Positions 1-12,100 of a stretch of 64,000 nt of DNA are shown in pieces. The stretch covers positions 1,566,447-1,630,446 of the forward strand of contig NC_049997.1 of NCBI RefSeq assembly GCF_000003815.2, read 5' to 3'. The number at the start of each line of letters is the position of its first letter. Position 1 is the stretch's first letter. This stretch comes from Branchiostoma floridae. Taxonomy: Eukaryota > Chordata > Leptocardii > Amphioxiformes > Branchiostomatidae. Position numbers and translations under genes: made by a program. Under the pieces are notes generated by a model. The model did no database searches. It saw only the letters and a list, made by a program, of their open reading frames with translations, and had not been told where the DNA came from.

Positions 1-14
1 TGCATAATATAGGG

Positions 15-161
15 TTAATGACCCGTCCCGAGGTGTATACGGTGCCATAATTCATGGTCTATTCCTATAACCACCGAATGAAGTGACCGAGTCCACGTAG
101 CGGCCGAGGAATAGACTGTGAATTATGGCACCGTATACACCGAAGGAAAGCGGATCATTAA
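15..161. mobile_element. Foldback MITE with TTAA flanks
   Basis: The left arm starting TTAATGACCCG and the right arm ending GGATCATTAA are inverted copies. They share GTGTATACGGTGCCATAATTC and its complement (arms about 45 bp). TTAA lies at both outer edges (15-18 and 158-161). A shorter relative lies at 15153-15231 and a one-sided copy at 49549-49630. The TTAA flank fits a piggyBac- or Kolobok-like target, but the class is not proven. Confidence 0.7.
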
Positions 162-1673
162 CGTTTCTATCATATAGACATTGTCCGATACCTAGCCGTG
201 ACGACTCCAGAGGACCCATTCTCTTGTTACATACAAATGTAGTAGTAGCCCATAGACGAGAGCCATGTTTTGTTCGTTCGGCCGCCATTATTTAAATCTT
301 GCTGGTTGGGCCGAATTGCTGCTCTCCCTGCCTTCTAAACCTCCTTACCTGTGTGGCCAGGCGATAGAATCTCACCACCACTCCCTACACCTTACGATGT
401 ATCTCTTCGTACAAATACGTAGAACTACTTGGAGATATGTCCGCACTGTATGTCCGTCTGCCACTAGCTGCAAAATTTCAGTCAAAAAGAAGCATAACTC
501 CTAAGTACATCTATCAGATTATTTTACGTCTGGTGTTACAGCAAACAAATTTCTTGCGTCACAAATTGTATTCTAAATGGCGCTGGTCCTCCTCTTCAAT
601 ATGATAAAAATGATTGATTAATTCCAAATTACTGCAACCACTTTACTTTTTTAGACAATTAAGTAAAGTCGGGTGTCCTATTTCTGATGCAAGTCACGCA
701 GCAGCAACGGAAAGTTCAATGTGACTACACGGATCTCAGCATGATTTCTTTATTGGCCATTTCTGCTGTTGGTAACAGTGGGAAACGTAACTTGCACTGA
801 TACAAATTTGGTGTAGAATAACTTGCACATTTCCAATTTTACGTGCACAAACTTGCATATGCAATTGAGCCCTGTGGGATTCGTGTGTTAGTTTGCATGG
901 ATACAATGTTATTACAGCAAACAAAAGTCCACATGGACGCATGTTGGTCAGGTGTAGCATTCTACACAACACTAATCAGCATGTCATAAATACAACATCC
1001 AACTGTACAGTAACTCCCATTCTGAGGAGATGGCATCTACCACTCAGGAGTCCCTGAGGGCACGGATATTGGTGTGGCACAGCATGCATCAGATTCCCTA
1101 AAGATCATGGTAATCAGATTTCTAACAGAAATCAATTGTCGGACGCAGTTGTCACCATGATTGTAGGCATCAGAACTGGGCCAGGCAGGGCATGAAATAT
1201 GTATTGGACATCTACAGGGTGGAAACATGAGTCAGGAGAAGCACCTCCCTTGGGAGCTTATTTGTTATGTATTATGACATATCTGTGCATACTGAGTGAA
1301 AACAATGTAAGGAGTTCCACATCCTATATATATATATATTCCCAGATTGGCTTGAATCATATCTAACTAGCTTTGCCAAATGATTTCAATCTATATTAGA
1401 TGTATAATGTATGTTCCTCCTTAACCAACCTCAATGGTACAGTAGCAGAACACAGTATTAATGGGCGAACCCCGGGGTCTATGAGGCGGGTACATAAAAT
1501 AGTACGGATAAACTTGTTGAAGGAGAGATAAAAAGCCTTATTTGAGGGGCAGCCAGATATAAACTGTGCTGCGTGTTCACGGAAGGTGTCGACTCTGAGA
1601 CTGTATGGTTTGGATTATGAAAGTTTTCTATTTCGTGTAAAAATGCGCCCCATTACGCAACTGCCTTTCTAAC

Positions 1674-1800
1674 GTGAGCCGGCTGCAGTTCTGTGACCTC
1701 CGCAGAGGGGCATTTCAAAGAGGGCGTGAGAAGACGATACGCCGACAGGATTTTTTTGTTTTTTTATATTTTGTGGCTTGTACCTTCAACTCAAACATAT
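1674..1800 (+). repeat. Dispersed repeat, copy 1
   Basis: The segment GGCTGCAGTTC, then an AAGAGGGCG block, a T-rich stretch and a TTTTGTrGsTT-like block recurs in the same order at 28194-28312. Ends and class are not clear; it may be a SINE or MITE relic. Confidence 0.45.
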
Positions 1801-2631
1801 CCGGTTTTGGTATTCCAAAAGTGCACCCTACTATATTTTTAATGCGTCGAAGCTAGTCACCTTGTGGCCCTTAACTATGGAAAAAAACTGTGTTCTGCTA
1901 CCTCTATCCAGGGCATTGACCCCTATTGACACAGCTGCAGAAGGCCCAATTCGAGTCCATACAGTACATGTATTTTAGCCTTGTGGACTTGTGGCAGGAA
2001 AATGCAAGAGACATTTCATATTGGTTAGACAGTGTAGGGTGCATATGTTAAGATAAGGCAAAAAAAACAAGGTTTTGGTCAATTTTTTAGGCCTGTGCTG
2101 ACCCCTAATTTGAAGTGGTCAGTCCCTGAGTTGATGTCATCAGAAACCAAGATGGCGGCATGTTTAAGAACTGCAATAACTTTTGCTGGTCTGAATTTTT
2201 TAAAATCAGACTTTTGCGACACTTGAGATAGCGGGCTGCTGTGTGGGTTGAGTTGTCATGATCTGGAATGTTCACGGATGAGATTATGACACCCTGAACT
2301 CCCAACTTTTACATTATTGCCAATACAGATTTCCACTGGTGTGCTATAGCCTCCTCTTCCAAGTATCATAACAATCCATCCAATTTTTACTTACTTTGTA
2401 TCAATTAATTTATATATTCCTTTTCCTGTGAAACCACTTACACACACACTGGACCTCTGGGAAGAGCAGCTAAGGCCGACAGGGCTATCCAGGATAAATG
2501 AAGGCTATTGATTGATTGATTTATTGATCCAGAAGTTCTAATGGTATGCTGCCCACAAATTTCCAGAAACACAAACACACAGACAGACAGAGACATACAT
2601 ACATACCCCAAATAATACTGCACTGCACTTC

Positions 2632-2790
2632 ATAGCAATGGCCTGCACCTACAAAATATTCAACCTGTACAAAGGAGAAGAATAAGAAGAGACGCGACAA
2701 AAAACAATATTTCAATCTGTGTATGGATTGAAATATGATAGCAATGGCTAGTGCCTGCAAAATATTTAAACTGTACCAAGCAGTCTTACA
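2632..2790. repeat. Short duplicated segment with small palindrome
   Basis: ATAGCAATGGC followed by CTGCAAAATATT-like sequence occurs at 2632 and again at 2738. Between them, ATATTTCAATC and GATTGAAATAT form an 11-bp inverted repeat (about 2706-2737). It looks like the remains of a small repetitive element. Confidence 0.5.
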
Positions 2791-3013
2791 CTACGCTTAG
2801 TCTTACGCTAAGTAATAAAGCTTCACAAAACTGCTACTACTACTACTACTAAATGAAAAACTTTTCCAGAGAAATACATGTATGAATGAGCACTGTCAAT
2901 TTGAGGCATGTAAAAGCTTGGTATATCAGGGCCTTCCCTGTTAATGTGTATGGGAGATCTCTGATCACATATCTGTAGTTAGATGTTAATTAACAGGGTC
3001 TGTGTTTCTTCAG

Positions 3014-3116
3014 GTACAAATGATGCATATGTTACCATCACCCTGGGGAAGGAGAAGTTCCTGACATCTGTCGCTGAGAAGACTGTAACGCCAGGATGGA
3101 ATGAGGAGTGTGACTT
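3014..3116 (+). CDS. RAB11FIP2-like: FIP exon a: C2 domain, N-terminal strands
   Basis: The acceptor is TTTCTTCAG and the donor GTACGT. It encodes TNDAYVTITLGKEKF through EECD, the signature of class I FIP C2 domains. It enters in phase 1 and leaves in phase 2. Confidence 0.92.
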
Positions 3117-6100
3117 GTACGTACTTACCCTTAAACAGCAAGAATAAAAGCTTGAATAGCTGTCATTCAGTACCAAGGGCAGTAAAGGTGGTTAAGCTGT
3201 CATTCAGTCCCAAGGACAGTGCAGGGTAGACATTGGTGTTAGGGCTGCCCATAGGAAAGCATGATAAAGTACACTAAATGAAGGCTTTGCAAAAATACTA
3301 ACCATATTTCAATCTTAAAAATTCTTCTCGACCAGAAAGTCACTTGGGTCTAATTTATAACCATTCAAAGAAAATGGGGTTGTTCAGCTCATTCTCCGAG
3401 AAAAGCTCGCTCTATGAAAGAAACCTCACTTTTGACCCCAGTTCCCTCTTGATACAACCGGTTGTACCCAACAACTAAAAGCTGTCCTGACACCAACTAA
3501 ACTGCTGACCTGAACAAATTTTGACCAAACCAGGAGAGCTTAGACCCTACCTGTCCCTTCTAACTAAAAAAAAAGTCTCAAGATTGGGCAAAAATTTGCA
3601 AGGAAAAGAAGGATTTTTAAGGATTTTAAGTGGCACTAAAATCATATTCCCATTTTGTGCCCTCTACTGCACAGCACAACTCTGACGTCAGCCCTAAAGG
3701 TGGTTTAGCTGTCATTCAGTACCAAGGACAGTGTGGGTGGTTTAGCTGTCATTCAGTACCGAGGACTGTGGATAGTTTAGCTGTCATTTAGTACTGCGGA
3801 CAGTGTGGGAGGTTTAGCTGCCATCCAGTACCAAGGACAGTAGTGTGTGAGGTTTAGCTGTCATTCAGTACCAAGGACAGTGTGGGTGGTTTAGCTGTCA
3901 CTCAGACCAAGGACAGTGTGTGAGGTTTAACTGTCATTCAGTGCCAAGGACAGTGTGGGTGGTTTAGCTGTCATTCAGTACCAAGGACAGTGTGGATAGT
4001 TTAGCTATCATTCAGTACCAAGGATAGTGTGGGTGGTTTAGCTGTCATTCAGTACCAAGGACAGTGTGGGTGGTTTAGCTGTCATTCAGTACCAAGGACA
4101 GTGTGGGTGGTTTAGCTGTCATTCAGTACCAAGGACAGTTTGGGTGGTTTAGCTGTCATTCAGTACCAAGGACAGTGTGGGTGGTTTAGCTGTAATTCAG
4201 TACCAAGGACAGTGTGGGTGGTTTAGCTGTCATTCAGTACCAAGGACAGTGTGGGTGGTTTAGCTGTCATTCAGTACCGAGGACTGTGGATAGTTTAGCT
4301 GTCATTTAGTACTGCGGACAGTGTGGGAGGTTTAGCTNNNNNNNNNNNNNNNNNNNNNNNNNNNNNNNNNNNNNNNNNNNNNNNNNNNNNNNNNNNNNNN
4401 NNNNNNNNNNNNNNNNNNNNNNNNNNNNNNNNNNNNNNNNNNNNNNNNNNNNNNNNNNNNNNNNNNNNNNNNNNNNNNNNNNNNNNNNNNNNNNNNNNNN
4501 NNNNNNNNNNNNNNNNNNGGTTTAGCTGTCATTCAGTACCAAGGACAGTGTGGGTGGTTTAGCTGTTATTCAGTACCAAGGACAGTAGTGTGTAAGGTTT
4601 AGCTGTCATTCAGTACCAAGGACAGTAGTGTGTGAGGTTTAGCTGTCATTCAGTACTAAAGACAGTGTGGGTGGTTTAGCTGTCATTCAGTACCAAGGAC
4701 AGTAGTGTGTGAGGTTTAGCTATCATTCAGTACCAAGGACAGTGTGGGTGGTTTAGCTGTCATTCAGTACCAATGACAGTAGTGTGTGAGGTTTAGCTGT
4801 CATTCAGTACCAAGGACAGTGTGGGTGGTTTAGCTGTCTTTCAGTACCAAGGACAGTGTGAGTGGTTTAGCTGTCATTCAGTACCAAGGGCAGTGTGGGT
4901 GGTTTAGCTGTCATTCAGTACCAAGGACAGTGTGGATAGTTTAGCTGTCATTCAGTACCAAGGATAGTGTGGGTGGTTTAGCTGTCATTCAGTACCAAGG
5001 ACAGTGTGGGTGGTTGAGCTGTCACTCAGACCAAGGACAGTGTGTGAGGTTAAGCTGTCAGTCAGACCGAGGACATTGTGGGTGGTTTAGCTGTCATTCA
5101 GTACCAAGGACAGTGTGGGTGGTTTCGCTGTAATTCAGTACCAAGGACAGTGTGGGTGGTTTAGCTGTAATTCAGTACCAAGGACAGTGTGGGTGGTTTA
5201 GCTGTCATTCAGTTACAAGGACAGTGTGGGTGGTTAGCTGTCACTGAGTACCAAGGATAGTGTGGGTGGTTTAGCTGTAATTCAGTACCAAGGACAGTGT
5301 GGGTGGTTTAGCTGTCACTGAGTACCAAGGACAGTGTGGGTGGTTTAGCTGTCATTCAGTACCAAGGACAGTGTGGGTGGTTTAGCTGTCATTCAGTACC
5401 AAGGACAGTGTGGATAGTTTAGCTGTCATTCAGTACCAAGGACAGTTTGGGTGGTTTAGCTGTCATTTAGTACCAAGGACAGTGTGGGTGGTTTAGCTGT
5501 CACTGAGTACCAAGGACAGTGTGGGAGGTTTAGCTGTCATTCAGTACCAAGGACAGTGTGGGTGGTTTAGCTGTCACTGAGTACCAAGGACAGTGTGGGT
5601 GGTTTAGCTGTCATTCAGTACCAAGGACAGTGTGGATAGTTTAGCTGTCATTCAGTACCAAGGACAGTGTGGGAGGTTTAGCTGTCATTCAGTACCAAGG
5701 ACAGTGTGGGAGGTTTAGCTGTCATTCAGTACCAAGGACAGTGTGGGTGGTTTAGCTGTCACTGAGTACCAAGGACAGTGTGGGTGGTTTAGCTGTCATT
5801 CAGTACCAAGGACAGTGTGGATAGTTTAGCTGTCATTCAGTACCAAGGACAGTGTGGATAGTTTAGCTGTCATTCAGTACCAAGGCAGGGCTCGAAATTC
5901 ATTTTTGGGATTAGGTGCACTGGTGCACCCAGCTTAAAATTGGGTGCACCGAAATACTTTTGGGTGCACCACTTAAATTTAAGTAGAATGTCAACAAAAC
6001 TACTAACAAAACTTACTTACAAGCTATCAAATTCTTTAAACAAGAAACATGACAGACATTTTTATTATCTTTCTAACACTTAGATGTCCAGAATATGATG

Positions 6101-9100
6101 TATACTAGTATACTTGATATCTTTCCATACATAAACCTAAGAAAATATTTGGGCCACTGAAAATAATTTGGGTGCACAGTTCCAATTTTGGGTGCACATG
6201 CACCCAGTATTTCGAGCTCTGCAAGGACAGTGTGGGTGGTTTAGCTGTCATTCAGTACCAAGGACAGTGTTGGTGGTTTAGCTGTCATTCAGTACCAAGG
6301 ACAATGTGGGTGGTTTAGCTGTCACTCAGACCAAGGACAGTGTGGGTGGTTTAGCTGTTATACAGTACCAAGGCTAGTGTTGTTGTTAAGCCATCACCTA
6401 GACCAAGGACAGATATGTAGTATGATTACCTCCAACATAGATGAGCTCCCATGATACTTTGTAATGGTTTGTTTGCAGAAGTTCATCCTGTGGTTTCTGA
6501 AATTTACAGGGGACATGTTGGTACTCACTCACATCAAGAGAAGGCTGATAAAAGACAGGTTCATGTTGCTGTTATAGAGCTAGGAGGGGAACTTTTCTAA
6601 TACAGGCTATTTTCTCACATTTCAGATGCCTCGGTAACTACAGCAGGAATCTGGAGGAAGCATCTGTCCAGCTGAATCTCTACCATCGCAGCTTATTTGG
6701 CAGTGATGATTTTCTGGGCCATGTGACATTGCCCCTGAGAGACATACATGGAACCAATGGACCACTCAGAAGGTTGGCCTCTAAACTTCTCTAGTATTTG
6801 ATTGAGAAACATCTTTCAGCCATTTGTTCTTGCCATTTGTTCCTTTTTGTTTTTTGTTCTTTGGTAACCTTGCACCTGTCCGCCTATAGAGCTTATTCAG
6901 TCACGTGATCCTCCCCCTAGCAACGAGCGAAGTCGGCCATTTTGGTGTACCATAGTCAGTCAGCCTGCAGTGGGGCCCTATGCAACTCGCCGTAAAAATT
7001 GTAAATATTTCCCAAGCAATGCACAATTTCCGTTCAAAACGTTTAGTTTCACAATCACAGTGCTTTGTCTTGGCGTGGGATGTTGGTTCTGCACTGGTAA
7101 AGCGCACACAAATTGGGTAACGGTAAGATTTGTTTCGAGATTCTCTAAGAAAGCCGCGCGGGAATGAAAATACGAAGGGAAATTCCGAAAACAAACAACG
7201 GAATCCGTAAACGACAGGAAGAGCATGTCCCCTAGTTCTTTGATGAATTTCCATGAAAAAAAACAAGAGTACAAGATGCTGACTGTGTGTGAACAAAAAC
7301 TGCGGCACAGGATGCTATCCTGTGGTCGTCCAACTTCTGAATGTCGAACTTTCCCGATCACTACGTACTTCTATTAACTAAATCTCATCCTACACTCTGT
7401 ATTTGTCCAGTTACTACGTTGTCACAAGGACTTTTCATCAAATTGTTGTAAGCCTGGTACGCTTTGAACTGAGTGTGCAGAAAGTCGTTCACAGAACAAA
7501 ATAACAAAGACAAGATCGATGGACTCCGCTGTCACTGTTGCCGTGTTCGTAATAGTAAAGTAGACTGGATCTCCGCAAACTTTCCCTCATGAAATATGGA
7601 CAATTTCCATCCGATTTTTGTAGCGAAAATATGACTTGAGGTTGGAAGCTCTTTGCATAGTCAAACAGCGTGCAAACGACTTCACTTTCCTCGGATTAAG
7701 AGACCTTCAGACACTGAGAATCTTCTTTGGAGCGATGGTACACCAAAATGGCCGCGCACGGAGGGAAGGGGTGATGACGTCACGTGAATAAGCCCTATAA
7801 TGGCTATATCACTAAGTTTTAGACTCATGTCCTATCCTTGAGTACATGTTATATTTCAGGTGGTATGAGCTCCATAATAGACCAGGAAAGAAGGAAACCA
7901 AAAAGCGTGGAGAGATGGAAGTGTCCGTCAGTTTCTTACGGAACAGTCTTGCCAGCAGCACAAGTGAGCTGAGTGGGAAGAAGAAGGTGAAACGCACTCC
8001 GTCCATAAAGGGGATGGCCACTACCATGGGTAAGGCAACATGCTTGACTGATCCATGGCATGGCAATCATTGTGAAAGATAAATGTATATATATAAATAT
8101 ATATGTCACCCAAGTCATCATTGAGCACATGTCTTGCACAAGATGGAAAGCATGGTAGTATTTTAGTAGTCTTCATGAAATTTGACTGTGTTCTCAGGAA
8201 TCAATTTTGTCTTTTCCTTTTACTTTTAGGTGAGAAGTTAAAGCTGGTCCGTACCATGTCTCTCACATCAGACCCCCGTGGTATCAGACCGCGGCCTCGG
8301 AAAGGCTCCGAGGCTTCTGTGAACAACAACCACACTCCTGTAGGCACGCCAGATAAGGTAGCTCACAAGGTGAAGATGATATTATTAAAGAGTTCTTTGT
8401 AACTCCTGCCTCTAGACCTAAGGCCACAGTACAGCAAGTAAATTTTATGGATGAGATCCACACGCTGAATATTACTTTTCGCCTGATTCTTCATGGATGG
8501 TCAGATAGACCAAAATGGGTAAACAGGTTGTGTTGTAAGCTAATGATTGCACTATGTAGAAGTGACACTAGAGTGGTAGCCTTGACTGTAGTTGCAGAAG
8601 TGAAACTTGCTGGATAGCTGTAAGAGTGGCACCAATATGGAAGTCATGAGTCTAGTTGCCAAATTGATAAGTGATACCAGTCTACCACACTAGTTCACTT
8701 CTTTAATACAAGAATGAGTGACTTGTTAGCTGTGGTGCCATATTTTGTCACTTCAACTCTTGCTACAATGTTTATTGTGTCTACTTTGAAAATTTGGCAG
8801 CTTTTTTTTACCCATCTTGTTTATTTTTGTGCTACTCAACTCAACTCAACCTCATTATTTTTTAAGACTGCAGCAGAACGTCAATTTACTTGCTGTGGCC
8901 TAAATTGCTAACCGTTTGATATGTTAACTTTTTTCCATTAGGATGTCTGCAAAATATATCTTACAGTTATTGTTATATTGTTGTCTCATCAAAATCAAAA
9001 GTTATCATGGAATATTACATAATTGTCATGTATGTACATTTCATTGTTCACTTCTGATTATAGATAAGTCGTTTTGTAGAAATGTTTTGGAAAGTAACAA

Positions 9101-12100
9101 AAGTAGTCGGACATTTCACAGGGTAGATTCTACCAGTCTACAGAAATCATTACATTTCAATACCGGTTTGACCAGGGATACTTGTCTTCTTTCATCTGGT
9201 TGCTAAGCCCAAGGTGCTACATAAAACATACACAAAACATACATGTTTTACAGGATGAAGTAGCAATGCTAGGTAGAACATACATGAAGAGTTATTAACT
9301 GTTTTACAGGATGAAGTAGCAGTGCTAGGTAGAACATACATGAAGAGTTATTAACTGTTTTACAGGACGAAGTAGCAGTGCTAGGTAGAACATACATGAA
9401 GAGTTATTAGCTGTTTTACAGGATAAAGTAGCAGTGCTAGGTAGAACATACATGAAGAGTTATTAGCTGTTTTACAGGATGAAGTAGCAGTGCTATGTAG
9501 AACATACATGAAGAGCTATTAACTGTTTTACAGGACGAAGTAGCAGTGCTAGGTAGAACATACATGAAGAGTTATTAACTGTTTTACAGGATGAAGTAGC
9601 AGTGCTAGGTAGAACATACATGAAGAGTTATTAACTGTTGTACAGGATGAAGTAGCAGTGCTAGGTAGAACATACATGAAGAGTTGTTGACTATTCTACA
9701 GGATGAAGTAGCAATGCTAGGTAGAACATACATGAAGAGTTATTAACTGTTGTACAGGATGAAGTAGCAGTGATTTAGCAGTGCTAGGTAGAACACACAT
9801 GAAGAGTTGTTGACTATTCTACTGGATGACGTAGCAATGCTAGGTAGAACATACATGAAGAGTTGTTGACTATTCTACAGGATGAAGTAGCAATGCTAGG
9901 TAGAACATACATGAAGAGTTATTAACTGTTTTACAGGATGAAGTAGCAGTGCTAGGTAGAACATACATGAAGAGTTATTAACTGTTTTACAGGATGAAGT
10001 AGCAGTGCTAGGTAGAACATACATGAAGAGTTATTAACTGTTTTACAGGATGAAGTAGCAGTGCTAGGTAGAACATACATGAAGAGTTATTAACTGTTTT
10101 ACAGGATGAAGTAACAGTGCTATAGGTAAAACGTACATGACTAGTTGTTGACCATTNNNNNNNNNNNNNNNNNNNNNNNNNNNNNNNNNNNNNNNNNNNN
10201 NNNNNNNNNNNNNNNNNNNNNNNNNNNNNNNNNNNNNNNNNNNNNNNNNNNNNNNNNNNNNNNNNNNNNNNNNNNNNNNNNNNNNNNNNNNNNNNNNNNN
10301 NNNNNNNNNNNNNNNNNNNNNNNNNNNNNNNNNNNNNNNNNNNNNNNNNNNNNNNNNNNNNNNNTCTTTCTCATTTTTGAGAAAGTTATGTAAAAATACA
10401 AGTCTTAAACATAAAGCAATGTGCAGTCAGGCTTGACACCTCTAATCTTGCTACATTTTGCTGACAGTTTAAAAGATCAGACTGATTGTGAGAGCATAAC
10501 ACAACAGGATGCGTTTGGTTTGTTCTCATTAAAATGTGCAAAATGCTGTCACCAGCCTTTGAGACTTGATATTGAGCAACTTACAGGCAACATTACTGCT
10601 TCTTTTATTATCCCACAACACCTGTAATATCACAACATTCGCATAAATATTGAACGTTCTTACATTATCTATCTAACCTGGTGTAAAGAAGCTGCTGACT
10701 CTTTAAATATCACTAGGGAGGTCCTCTTATAACTTAATGTCCTATTATGCCTAAATTTTTAATCTACTGCGCTAAGATTTGCTAACTCAGCATGGACAGG
10801 ATCATTAAGTCTCGACAGGGCGTCAGCCAGTGTGTTTTCCTTGCCCTTCACGTGGCGGGCCTGCAAGGAAAAGTTGTTTTTCCGTGGCCGCCCTAGTTTG
10901 AATCGGGAAAGGAGTGACCGCACGCTAGCCGACCTCCAGTCCGTCTGTTCCTAATTACTGTACCGCCTGTCCCTCTGCATATGAGGGACTGTTCGCTAAT
11001 ACTACTGCTAGGACTAAAAAACAAATAAACATTTCTCTTTATTTATGTCGTAAATCATTTTGAAGAAAAAAGGTTAAGCTGTATACTGATGAAACAAACG
11101 TTACCAGTAACGTTTGTTACCTGCCTCTTATACATGGTCGAAAATGATTTTATTGAAATAAGATCATGACATTTATCGTTAATAGAGGCATTTTGCTGAC
11201 AATCACAAAGCTATATGAAGACTTAGTCATATAGATGCTATTTCTGTATTGAAATTGAACGCAGTCAGATCATGAAGTACTCTGTCCTCTTTCTCTGGTG
11301 CAGACCAGTTCTCCAGGCAAGACAAAGCATCACCGTACCTTCAGTCTGGGTCCCCTGTCGGCACGGCTCCTGCATAGGGACAGAGCTGGGTCCAGCCCCA
11401 CCCTACAGAGAGAGAGGCACATGTCCTCACCTGAGGCAATCCAAACTAAACAACTAGCAGAAGACTATCTGGGTAACACCAGTCTTTCTCTACAACACGA
11501 CGTCTAGTATCTAGAGATATTTTAGATTAAAGACTAGAACATCAAAAGGGTGTATATGTTGTACAAAAATATGTTGTCTTTGGTCATTGAATAATACTTA
11601 TGATGGTTGCATAAAATCAGGAACTGTATGTATGTTGTATTTTAGTGTTATTGGTGATGTAAGGTACCAGTGGTACCAAAGCCATGTTTCAATTTCGATT
11701 GTTTTAGCTCCTGGTCATTGTGTATAAGGTGATATTGAAATAGGGCAGTTTATACTTAGGCCTAAAACATCTTGAGTTCTCTTCTTTTTTTTCAGGTGAG
11801 ACTGGGAACTTTTTTAAGTCATCTGTTTCAAGTCAAAGTACCTTTTGTTTTTTGCATTTTTCAGTTGGAGGGAGCTGCAAACAGCTATGCGTAAATGGAA
11901 AACACAAGTACTCAGTAGCTGATGATGATGACAACAGTAAGAGATCAGACCACAAGAAAGCCACTAACGGCGACACCCACCCACCCATGTCCCTACCTCT
12001 ACACTATCCTGCAATAGGAAGAGTCAAGAGGACAAACCTAGATGGTACAGTATGCTTTCTGTCAATAACTATCCTGTACAGTATATGTAAGACTGTATAA

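Larger units (their letters stand above)
1..3013. other. Non-coding stretch upstream of the first FIP exon
   Basis: I find no supported coding exon here. The stretch holds a TTAA-flanked foldback element at its left end, a dispersed repeat near 1674-1800, a (CTA)n run at 2831-2850 and a duplicated segment near 2632/2738. The N-terminal exon of the Rab11-FIP gene, which should encode the first C2 strand, is not visible, so this is probably its first intron or upstream flank. Confidence 0.5.
3690..6400 (+). repeat. 37-bp minisatellite array in FIP intron
   Basis: The unit is about 37 bp (GGTTTAGCTGTCATTCAGTA, then CCAAGGACAGTGTGGGT), with 40-bp variants ending GTAGTGTGTGA. Several dozen copies run through the intron, broken by an assembly gap at 4338-4518 and by a transposon at 5886-6221. 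Higher-order variants (GTGGATAGT) recur, which suggests unequal exchange. Confidence 0.97.

Noticed and set aside
3690..6400. CRISPR-like look of a repeated short unit (also 9205-10156)
   Set aside because: There are no spacers: units follow head to tail. The setting is an animal intron.
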